Below the pieces are notes generated by a model that saw only the letters and a program-made list of their open reading frames with translations, made no database searches and was not told where the DNA came from. A DNA stretch of 8,503 nucleotides from JAWLFI01 sp964627995 (GTDB taxonomy: Bacteria; Bacteroidota; Bacteroidia; Chitinophagales; Saprospiraceae): NCBI GenBank assembly GCA_964627995.1, contig CAZVLN010000071.1, positions 1 to 8,503 of the forward strand, in the 5' to 3' direction. A program made the translations under genes and the position numbers. Below are positions 1-6,019 of the stretch, one piece after another; positions within the stretch are counted from its first letter, which is position 1; every line of letters starts with the position of its first letter.

Positions 1-44
1 GAATCAAATTTACGGGAAATTTTCGGGCTGTGGGGGTTGTTCAT
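1..44 (-). CDS. possible start of a further minus-strand gene, cut by the window edge
   Basis: A minus-strand ATG lies 14 bases after the TAG stop of the CDF transporter, and the frame stays open to the window edge. It reads MNNPHSPKISRKFD. A purine-rich stretch (AGGGAAAAG) precedes the ATG, and the short spacing would suit co-transcription with the transporter. Only 14 codons are visible, there is no recognisable motif, and an open frame this short can arise by chance. No function can be assigned. Confidence 0.25.
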   Translation of the reverse strand, partial: MNNPHSPKISRKFD

Positions 45-58
45 ATTTTGTCTTTTCC

Positions 59-943
59 CTAGCTAACTTTTGATTGCGCGTGCGGTTCGATATGGACCAA
101 TACATGTCCCAATCTCGGTATTTTTTCTTTAAGGTGGTCTTTAAGCTGGTGCGATATATCGTGACCTTGTCTCACCGAAATCTCACCATCTATAATGGCG
201 TGAAGATCAACGTGATATTTCATACCCGCTTTTCTTATAAAACACTTCTCTGTAGCTATGACGCCCTTCACTTTTATAGACTCTTCACGGACTTCTTCCA
301 AAAGGTCATCATAGAGATGTTCATCCATGATTTCGCCAAGAGCAGGTCTAAAAATAAGGTAGCTGTTGTATAAAATAAACGCAGCGGCAAATAAGGCGGC
401 CCAATCATCTGCCGTTTCATAGCCCTCTCCAAAGAGTAAGGCAATAGAAATACCGATAAAAGCCATAACAGATGTAATCGCATCACTTCTATGGTGCCAG
501 GCATCGGCTTTTAGGGACGAACTGTGAGTCTCTTTGCTTTTTTTGATTACGATTCTAAATGACAGCTCTTTCCAAACAATGATTCCGGCCAGAACCAGCA
601 AGGTCCAGGGCTTGGGCACCTTATGCGGTGTTTGAATATGTTGAATGCTCTCGTAAGCAATAACTGTGGCGGAGGTCACGAGAAAAGCCACTACTAAAAA
701 GGTAATGAGGGGTTCGATTTTTCCGTGGCCGTAGGGGTGATTTTCATCGGCGGGGCGTTTGGCGTAGGTCAGCCCAAAAAGGACCAGCAAAGAGGATAGG
801 ATATCGGTTGTCGATTCTATAGCATCGGCAATGAGCGCATAAGAATTGCCGAAAAAGCCTGCCAGGCCTTTGATCAATGCTAAGCCGGTATTTCCAACTA
901 TGCTAATAATGGTGGTCCGTATGGCCGTTTGTTCGCTGCTCAT
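59..943 (-). CDS. cation diffusion facilitator (CDF) family metal transporter
   Basis: This is a probable inner-membrane exporter that moves divalent metals such as zinc, iron or manganese out of the cytoplasm by proton antiport, as known for the family. From the ATG at 943 it is 294 residues, a normal CDF length. Six hydrophobic helices are followed by a cytoplasmic domain of about 85 residues. Numbered from an upstream TTG at 985, the metal-site residues are E57-x3-D61 in helix 2 (IESTTD) and H164-x3-D168 in helix 5 (WHHRSD). These match the D-x3-D and H-x3-D pairs of YiiP, with Glu replacing the first Asp. The loop HPYGHGK (83-89) is a family hallmark. Histidines in the C-terminal domain (YHVD, GHD, GHVLVHIEPH) fit the regulatory metal sites. 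I prefer ATG 943 because MSSEQTAIRTT leads straight into helix 1. The TTG start would add 14 residues that look untypical. Metal specificity cannot be read from the sequence. Confidence 0.92.
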   Translation of the reverse strand: MSSEQTAIRTTIISIVGNTGLALIKGLAGFFGNSYALIADAIESTTDILSSLLVLFGLTYAKRPADENHPYGHGKIEPLITFLVVAFLVTSATVIAYESIQHIQTPHKVPKPWTLLVLAGIIVWKELSFRIVIKKSKETHSSSLKADAWHHRSDAITSVMAFIGISIALLFGEGYETADDWAALFAAAFILYNSYLIFRPALGEIMDEHLYDDLLEEVREESIKVKGVIATEKCFIRKAGMKYHVDLHAIIDGEISVRQGHDISHQLKDHLKEKIPRLGHVLVHIEPHAQSKVS

Positions 944-1185
944 GGGAAGTAAAGTGTTTTTCGGCTCCTCTAAGTGAAGATACAAAGGATCTGGCGACGG
1001 GATGGCGTTTGTCCGAGACTAATTCAGAAGGGCCACAACATGAGCTTCATTGGCTGGGATAAGTGTGGTTAAGGAATGGTCTCTGCTTTTCATTTTCCAC
1101 TTTCAGGAGTATTGCAAATATCTATTAAATAAGCGTTGCTTTCATTGTCACTATTCTCCACTTAGGACTTTAATTAAATAAACCG

Positions 1186-1623
1186 CTACAAAGGATTCAA
1201 GAATGTTAAATGGCATAGTGTAGACTTTATATTTACTTTATGTGTATCAATGACATCCAAATCAACTTTTGTAAATTCAAATTCAGTCATACTTTCCAGA
1301 GATTCGCTCATTATTCCTTGTCTATGATAATCAGGACTTAAGTCATATCCTATTTCTGCAGACTTTCTGTCTTTTTGGAAATTTCCAAAGGCAGTTACCC
1401 CTATTTTTTTCATCGCTTTTTTTGCTGTTTTCCAGTAATACCGTGAGCCTCTATCAATTCCAGTATTTATTTTTTGTGGTCAACTCAAATGCTTTTTCCC
1501 TGGTTTCTGAACTCGGTCTTTTTTTCAAACTCATTCACTCTATTGTCAGCAGGCAAAATAGGATATCAGTTCCCAGTCACCGTTCTTTAATCTCATTGGC
1601 AAGAGTTGTTCAGTATGGCTTTC
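1186..1623 (-). pseudogene. decayed GNAT-family N-acetyltransferase (RimJ/RimL-like)
   Basis: GNAT enzymes transfer an acetyl group from acetyl-CoA to an amine. This locus is a wreck of one. From 1482 down to the TAG at 1186 the frame reads QKINTGIDRGSRYYW, then AEIGYDLSPDYHRQGIMSE. The stretch YDLSPDYHRQGIMSE is the acetyl-CoA-binding motif A of RimJ/RimL-type enzymes (usually Q/R-x-x-G-x-G/A), followed by VDLDVIDTHKVNIKS. Upstream homology continues in other frames: TEQLLPMRLKNGDWEL (from about 1614), DNRVNEF, then KRPSSETREKAFEL. At least three frame changes lie between 1482 and about 1560. The C-terminal 'LLEKNGF' region expected after NIKS is missing, and an unrelated tail ends the frame. 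An ATG at 1413 could give a 75-residue peptide lacking the first half of the fold. I regard it as non-functional. The closest relatives are inferred from memory of family consensus. Confidence 0.8.
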
Positions 1624-1767
1624 AGAAAATGTGTTTTAGTCCTTTATTTAACTTGCATTTAATTAGGGGTCTATGCATACTAAGACCCAAAAGAAGCATT
1701 ATCACATATTGTTTTTTTAATAGCACTTTTAGACTACCTAGGGATTTTTTCTTTGCACTTTGAGCAC

Positions 1768-3288
1768 TTACTTGCCTTTATCACCTTCCTTATTCAAAAT
1801 CATAATAATAGGAGATTTTATATTTTCTGATTCGTTTTCAAGAATGAAATTTAAGAAATCTTCTCTTTCATTTTTCACTGCTTCTGACCAAATGACTAAG
1901 TCCCCATCACTTGCATGATCCAATGTCACTTTCCGTATCAAGGTATTAGGTGACAAGTCTTCTTCAATCACAACCTCATAATCTTGTATTGGGATCTTCA
2001 GATCACTAAATTGATTTTCTATTGCTCTCTTAAATTTGGCTTCGGTGTAGGAATCGTCACCTCCTTCGACAAAAAGGATCACTTTAGTTTTAATTTGGTT
2101 TTGAGTCTTAAGATTATAAATGAGAGTACTAAGTTTTGTGTTTATTTGGGTCAAGTCGTGAATCGGGATTACTACTTCATTCAAGGTTGTATGTGGCTTG
2201 AGTGCCAAAATAATCTGAAATTCATTTTCATCAATAAGCTGTACAAGTTGGTCTAGTATTTCGTTGCCAAATATTAATTCAGAATTAAAATCATAATTTG
2301 CTTCTTTCATTTGACTTTCAATGCGCTCTAACTTCTCCTTTCCCTCTTTACTGAATTCTTTTTCCGATTGCTCTGCTTCGGTTTGTTCTGGAGTTTCCCT
2401 GTAACCTAACAATAATATATCAGAGATCGGAATGGCTTTCAAAATGGGACTTGGTATATCTTTCTTTTCCTTGGAAACATCTATGGGGATGAGAATGGCG
2501 GGGTTAATAACCTGGAAGTCAACATGAGGCGGATTGGGGTTAGAAAGGATTATCTCTTTTCTTTTTACATATAAAATATAATACAAGAAGGCAAGTATTA
2601 TGATACTTATAAGAATAGACAACTTTTGCATGAAGAACACTAAGCCCATGCAACTTATACCACCCAACCCGGCTACAATTTTAAACATAGGAATACGGAA
2701 AGTAGGAATATACCAATTGGGATTATTCAACCTTAATTTTAAAACTGAAAAACAAATTCCGGCATAAATAAATAAATGCAAGAAAGAAGCCACCTCCGCA
2801 AAAATTTCAATTCTACTTCTAATCAAAATAATTGCAATGGGTACAGTGATTAAAATTAATATAACATGAGGGGTGCCGAATCGCTTGTTTATTATACTTA
2901 CTTTTTTACTGATCAATTGATCTTTACTAATAGCATACACACTGCGTGAAGCACTGATCATGGATGCATTAGCACTTGATAAAGCTGCTAATATTCCCCC
3001 AAATAAAACGATAATAGCACCTTTGTTACCTAGCATTTTCCGAGCGACTTCGATAGTTGCCGTTTCTCCAAACTTTTTTAGTTCTTCTTGCGGAAAAGTA
3101 ACTATGCATGCAAACATAATGAATGCATACAAGCTCATTGCGATTACAACACTACCAATCAATGATCGGGGTAAGTTTGTACTGGGTTTTTTTACTTCAG
3201 CACCGATATTTGCTATTTGCACAAATCCGAGATAGGCCGTGAATATTAATGCCGTTGTGCTAAATATTGAGTTTGCACCACTTGGCAT
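1768..3288 (-). CDS. C-terminal part of a frameshifted APC permease: membrane helices 6-12 plus UspA-like cytoplasmic domain
   Basis: This is the second half of the gene that begins at 3914. The homologous frame actually opens at the break near 3305, reading KPPAFTEIMPSGANS; the ATG at 3288 is internal. Numbered from that Met, residues 8-40 carry the APC helix-6 signature (TAYLGFVQIANIGAEVKKP, then STNLPRSLIG). About six more hydrophobic helices follow, to about residue 241. The helix-8 region, AALSSANASMISASRSVYA (101-119), is typical of amino-acid permeases. From about 259 to 506 the protein is soluble and resembles one or two universal-stress-protein (UspA) folds: NPAILIPIDV starts the first, VVIPIHDL and KVILFVEGG look like core strands, and LDHASDGDLVIWSE the last. 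A Glu/Lys-rich linker lies around 300-330. APC permeases with UspA tails are a known architecture. Alone, this fragment lacks helices 1-5 and should not transport. The substrate is unknown. Confidence 0.85.
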   Translation of the reverse strand: MPSGANSIFSTTALIFTAYLGFVQIANIGAEVKKPSTNLPRSLIGSVVIAMSLYAFIMFACIVTFPQEELKKFGETATIEVARKMLGNKGAIIVLFGGILAALSSANASMISASRSVYAISKDQLISKKVSIINKRFGTPHVILILITVPIAIILIRSRIEIFAEVASFLHLFIYAGICFSVLKLRLNNPNWYIPTFRIPMFKIVAGLGGISCMGLVFFMQKLSILISIIILAFLYYILYVKRKEIILSNPNPPHVDFQVINPAILIPIDVSKEKKDIPSPILKAIPISDILLLGYRETPEQTEAEQSEKEFSKEGKEKLERIESQMKEANYDFNSELIFGNEILDQLVQLIDENEFQIILALKPHTTLNEVVIPIHDLTQINTKLSTLIYNLKTQNQIKTKVILFVEGGDDSYTEAKFKRAIENQFSDLKIPIQDYEVVIEEDLSPNTLIRKVTLDHASDGDLVIWSEAVKNEREDFLNFILENESENIKSPIIMILNKEGDKGK

Positions 3289-3914
3289 AATTTCTGTAAA
3301 CGCCGGGGGCTTTTGTTCAATCCCAAATAATCAATAAGACCATAGGTGAACATAAATACGAGAATTATAGTCAGAGAAATGACCATGAGACTTTGGAATC
3401 TGCCGACCTTCTTAGTCCCAAGAATATTAATAATTAAGAGCATCAGAGTACAGCAAAACGAGAATAGTTTTGCACTGGCATCCCATTGAATATTTAATTC
3501 TTCCAATATGGAAAGAGCATATTCTCCAAGGCTAGCAAGGTAAAAAGCACATGCAAAAACAAGGCCTATCCATTGAGCTATTCCTGCAACTGTTCCCGAG
3601 AGATCTCCAAAAGTTCTTGAGACGAAAAAATAGCCCCCGCCACTTGCGGGCATGGCTGTTGCTAGTTCTGCTGTACAAGCAGCCACGGCTAATGCAACTA
3701 TACCGCCAATTAAAAAAGATATAATTGCTGCAAAGCCGGCTTGTCCTCCAGCTAGCCCCGGAAAAACAAATATTCCAGCTCCCAACATTGCCCCTAAGCC
3801 GATAGACGTAGCTGAGACGAACCCTATTGTTCGTTTTAATTTAGAAGTACTCAAGATGAGTAAAGTTAATGATTTTGACCCAAATGCAAGTAACCATCTA
3901 GGTCCGGTGCGCAT
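3246..3914 (-). CDS. N-terminal part of a frameshifted APC-family amino-acid permease: helices 1-5
   Basis: This is the first half of an amino acid-polyamine-organocation (APC) permease, an inner-membrane secondary transporter. The discontinuous helix 1 carries the substrate-backbone-binding motif GLGAMLGAGIFVFPG (39-53). Helix 2 follows (AAIISFLIGGIVALAVAACT), then the loop ELATAMPASGGGYFFVSRTF (83-102), a strong APC hallmark. Helices 3-5 end near YGLIDYLGLN (191-200). After residue 203 the frame leaves homology (RRLQKLCQ onward) and stops at 3246, overlapping the next frame. Adding one C to the run at 3305-3309 would join this to the downstream part as NKSPPAFTEIMPSG, giving about 715 residues. 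The start is uncertain. ATG 3914 gives a 20-residue leader of odd composition, while TTG 3854 (LSTSKLKRTIGF) resembles usual APC N-termini. An AAGGAG lies about 20 bases before the ATG, too far for a normal ribosome site. The gene begins 40 bases after the esterase remnant. Confidence 0.85.
   Translation of the reverse strand: MRTGPRWLLAFGSKSLTLLILSTSKLKRTIGFVSATSIGLGAMLGAGIFVFPGLAGGQAGFAAIISFLIGGIVALAVAACTAELATAMPASGGGYFFVSRTFGDLSGTVAGIAQWIGLVFACAFYLASLGEYALSILEELNIQWDASAKLFSFCCTLMLLIINILGTKKVGRFQSLMVISLTIILVFMFTYGLIDYLGLNKSPRRLQKLCQVVQTQYLAQRH
3305..3309 (-). other. one-base frameshift point in the permease gene (run of five C on the coding strand)
   Basis: On the coding strand the sequence is AAC AAA AGC CCC CGG. 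The upstream frame reads N-K-S-P-R and loses homology, while the -1 frame reads CCC CCG GCG TTT (P-P-A-F) and continues the permease. A sixth C restores one frame. The homopolymer makes a sequencing error or a natural slippage mutation the simplest explanations. Ribosomal -1 slippage on CCC is possible in principle and would yield the same peptide, but there is no canonical X-XXY-YYZ heptamer. Confidence 0.85.
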
Positions 3915-3954
3915 CCAGAAGAATGTTAAATATACTCCTTATCTAAACCCGTAA

Positions 3955-4245
3955 TTAGTGATTTAATGTCCAGATCCATGCCTTTTCTTTAGTTGCTATG
4001 AAAAACGTATGGTGTTGTTCATTCGGTTCATCAGAATACTTCCATTCCAAGCCGAGGTTCAAATTTTCCAATTTTTTATTTAATGCTGTCGTGTGTGTAG
4101 AAATGTCAACAGCATCCGAACTTGCAAATTGCGAAGCAATCGTTAAGCTGTCGTGTTTTGGAATCGGATCATTAAATATAATTCTGTCGTTTCCACAGCT
4201 ATAAGTCAATGCGACAAATGCTGCCAGAAGGATTATATTTTCCAT
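3955..4245 (-). pseudogene. remnant of a lipoprotein alpha/beta-hydrolase esterase with its middle deleted
   Basis: From the ATG at 4245 this gives 96 residues. Residues 1-17 form a short lipoprotein signal (hydrophobic LLAAFVALTYSC, Cys17), suggesting membrane anchoring. The next segment, NDPIPKHDSLTI (25-36), resembles the start of secreted esterases of the enterobactin-esterase-like alpha/beta-hydrolase group in Bacteroidota. It passes directly into FASSDAVDISTHTTALNKKL (40-59) and YSDEPNEQHHTFF...TKEKAWIWTL (70-94). The latter resembles the C-terminal end of the same proteins, including a probable catalytic His (H78 or H79). The central part of about 180-200 residues, with the GxSxG nucleophile, is absent, so it cannot be an active hydrolase. 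The family match is from remembered consensus, not a search. It could instead be a small lipoprotein of unknown role. A TTG at 4290 would extend the frame but puts 15 charged and mixed residues before the signal peptide, so I reject that start. Confidence 0.6.
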
Positions 4246-4568
4246 TTTACTCTGGCTTTTTCGTAGGAGTGCCAACGGCAAGGCGTCCAATTGTAGGAAA
4301 GATAAAAAGTATTAAGTGCTGATGCCCCTAAAAACCTTTTAAACCTGGTTTTGATATTTACACAAATCTATATCGACTTTCCCTTTACCCTGCTGGGGAT
4401 GTGGGCACTGGGAAGTGACGGGGCGTCCTAAAAAAAATCATTTCGATGGAAGTAAATAGGGGCGTGAGTAAGTACCGCCAACGTATAGGCGTGTGCGATT
4501 TCCACAGCAATTTTCTGTCCACTAATCATAAGTTGTCTAAACTAAAAAGCATAATTATACTGAAACCT
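4246..4568. other. 323-base intergenic stretch with no supported gene
   Basis: No minus-strand coding frame of note spans this gap between the TauE-like gene and the esterase remnant. A minus-strand TAGATTTG at 4363-4370 matches the Bacteroidota -7 promoter consensus TAnnTTTG and could serve the downstream remnant. No TTTG -33 element sits at the expected distance, so the match may be chance. On the plus strand a start-less frame (4306-4431) encodes a short hydrophobic peptide (NLLNLVLIFTQIYIDFPFTL), possibly a gene scrap. No terminator-like hairpin is evident after the TauE-like gene. Confidence 0.4.
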
Positions 4569-5348
4569 TCAGGAGTTTTTAAGCTGCCCGTAAATCAATA
4601 AAAACCCGCTAATTACCATTAGTGCAATCACAAACTTTCTAAATGTGCTGCTCTTCATATTCAAAAGGAATTTTTTACCAATTAAGCTTCCAAGTGTGGC
4701 ACCCAAACCCAAGGTAATTCCGTAAATCCATAATCGGTTGTCCAACAAGCCAAAAAAGGTATAGCTTCCTATTTGTGATAACCCCATTAAAAAAGAGTTT
4801 GCTGTTTTTGTAGCAATGAGATCTTCTTTATCCAATCCTAAATTCAGGTAAAATGGGTTGAGTACGGGACCTAATGCGCCAATAATTGTTCCCATGATGG
4901 AAACCAGAAGTCCTAAAGGAATAAAATACCAAAACCTCATTTTAAAGGACTTACCTTTCTGTCCAAATTTGTATTGCCAGACAGTGCTAATTAGAAATAA
5001 TCCTACTATTATTTGGAGCCACTCAATTTTGAAGTTACTAAAAAGCCAGGCGCCTAACCAGGCACCAGTAATTGCGGCCGGAGCGTAATAAAGGCAGACT
5101 TTCCAATTGATATGTTTCCAGAAGATAATAAGACGTGAAGGGCGCCCAATAAAAGTGCCTAAATTGAGTATGGGAGCGGTATTGCTAGGGCCAAGCAACC
5201 AGTTTAAAACGGGTACTAAAACCAATGAACCTCCACCGCCTGAAATTGTAGACATGACAAAAGCTGCAATTCCGAGAACGAATAATAAACTGGCAATGCC
5301 TATATCAACGTCGGCCAGTAGAGAGATAAAAACTACTTCGAGTTCCAT
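4569..5348 (-). CDS. TauE/SafE (TSUP, formerly DUF81) family membrane transporter
   Basis: This 259-residue integral membrane protein has about eight hydrophobic segments, the usual size and layout for TSUP permeases. Characterised members export sulfite, sulfoacetate or related organosulfur anions, but most are uncharacterised and the substrate here is unknown. The family's two-repeat structure is visible. Repeat 1 has the glycine-rich motif STISGGGGSLVLVPVL (33-48) followed by NTAPILNLGTFIGRP (56-70). Repeat 2 has the matching GTIIGALGPVLNPFYLNLGL (153-172) followed by DLIATKTANSFLMG. The start is the first in-frame ATG, preceded by AGAAACAAA with no strong ribosome site. A TAAGTTTA about 10 bases upstream resembles the -7 element of Bacteroidota promoters but lacks the final G. 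It is the only clearly intact gene in the AT-rich core. No sulfur-metabolism partner is adjacent, apart from the distant Cys/Met-type PLP enzyme, so I would not infer a shared pathway. Confidence 0.9.
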   Translation of the reverse strand: MELEVVFISLLADVDIGIASLLFVLGIAAFVMSTISGGGGSLVLVPVLNWLLGPSNTAPILNLGTFIGRPSRLIIFWKHINWKVCLYYAPAAITGAWLGAWLFSNFKIEWLQIIVGLFLISTVWQYKFGQKGKSFKMRFWYFIPLGLLVSIMGTIIGALGPVLNPFYLNLGLDKEDLIATKTANSFLMGLSQIGSYTFFGLLDNRLWIYGITLGLGATLGSLIGKKFLLNMKSSTFRKFVIALMVISGFLLIYGQLKNS

Positions 5349-5455
5349 TTTGTTTCTAAACTTATTTGGCTAGATTCATTCTTATTTACAATCTTTTGGA
5401 ACGAAACACGATCCACTAACTGGAGAACTTGAGAAAAAAGAGTTATTTTTGAGCT

Positions 5456-5518
5456 TGGCATGATTGTTTGGTTTAGTCACCCCCCTAATTTAGGGAAAAC
5501 GATCATGCCATTTTTTTT
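5456..5518 (+). terminator. strong intrinsic terminator on the plus strand, with no plus-strand gene before it
   Basis: Arms TGGCATGATTGTTT (5456-5469) and AAACGATCATGCCA (5497-5510) pair over 14 positions with one G-U, followed immediately by eight T (5511-5518). The loop holds a second small palindrome, CCCTAATTTAGGG (5482-5494 region). In the minus direction there is no T-run after the stem, so it would terminate only plus-strand transcripts. All supported genes here are on the minus strand. Confidence 0.7.
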
Positions 5519-5523
5519 AATCT

Positions 5524-5797
5524 TTAATATCGTTTTGGACAGGTGTGAGTTACTGTCATTCGCCAACATTGCCCGTCAGGGGATTTCATAATAACACCAC
5601 TATTAATATTTTCCATGTAAATATCCCCGCTTCGCAATTTTACCAAGCCGTCTGCATTGATATTCACTTTTTCATTGGATAACGATTGATGGGCCATTTT
5701 CAATCATATCAATTTGCATAGAATTGGCTTGATACATTTCTCCTTGTGATGAAACTTGTCCAATTGGCGCATGAACTCCCTTGCGTATGATTTGAGT
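5524..5797 (-). pseudogene. frameshifted C-terminal fragment of an unrecognised Bacteroidota protein
   Basis: Two overlapping minus-strand frames look like one broken gene. The first (5797 to the TGA at 5672) reads TQIIRKGVHAPIGQVSSQGE, then MYQANSMQIDMIENG. The second has an ATG at 5697 and ends at the TAA at 5524 (57 residues). It reads NINADGLVKLRSGDIYMENI, then NSGVIMKSPDGQCWRMTV. The run 'GVIMKSPDGQCWR' recalls the conserved end of many secreted or phage-tail-like proteins in Bacteroidota, where a similar sequence closes the protein. This is recalled, not searched. The join at about 5674 would need a two-base insertion or one-base deletion (IVIQ-NEKVNI). Upstream of 5797 the frame closes with TAG and meets the G+C-rich hairpin block, so the N-terminal part is lost. 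The 57-codon second frame could be translated alone from its ATG, but I have no evidence that it is. Confidence 0.55.
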
Positions 5798-5805
5798 CTA
5801 AAAAG

Positions 5806-5972
5806 GATGCGTTTCGCAGATTAGCGATAGCGATGAGTAGGGGTGAGGGCCACCATCGGTGGACCGAAGATCCCGTGCGCCAAGCTAAGCTGGCGCCGGG
5901 AGCCGAGCGAATAGAGAGCCCCGAATCGTAGCGCCGTCCCCAAATTATTTGGGGGCGGATCGCCCAAAGCTC
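5806..5972. repeat. G+C-rich, hairpin-dense non-coding block, probable dispersed intergenic repeat
   Basis: This block stands out in composition from the AT-rich sequence on both sides. It contains several inverted repeats: CCACC-ATC-GGTGG (5850-5862), GCGCCA with an 8-base loop and TGGCGC (5877-5896), a 12-bp stem CCGTCCCCAAAT/ATTTGGGGGCGG (5934-5958), and GGGCG-GAT-CGCCC (5953-5965), which competes with the previous stem. A short direct repeat, AGCGAT twice, lies near 5823-5834. The minus strand has a long open frame (5709-6020), but its Arg/Ser/Trp-rich peptide looks like a by-product of the composition. From memory, Bacteroidota genomes carry scattered intergenic repeats of this look (GGGCGATCCGCC..., CATCGCTATCGCTAA on the minus strand). 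Only one copy is in the window, so repetitiveness is unproven. It could also be a structured RNA. Edges are approximate. Confidence 0.5.
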
Positions 5973-6019
5973 CTGAAAAATAATGGGAAGTGGTGAAAGA
6001 ATGGTCTTTCCCAAAAGCA

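Noticed and set aside
1422..1763. 113-codon plus-strand ORF
   Set aside because: It lies antisense to the GNAT remnant, is Phe/Leu/Ser-rich, and shows no motif. The homology is on the minus strand.
3290..3320. Programmed -1 ribosomal frameshift in the permease
   Set aside because: There is no canonical slippery heptamer and no clear downstream stem. A lost C in a homopolymer is simpler. Kept only as a minor alternative.
3652..3954. 100-codon plus-strand ORF
   Set aside because: It is antisense to the first helices of the APC permease. Its Ala/Pro-rich composition is the complement of the Gly/Ala-rich helices.
5349..5455. Possible riboswitch before the TauE-like gene
   Set aside because: No SAM, cobalamin or other riboswitch core is visible, and the only strong hairpin has its T-run on the opposite strand.
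5456..5510. Terminal inverted repeats of an insertion sequence
   Set aside because: The arms are only 27 bases apart with no transposase between, and the following T-run fits a terminator better.
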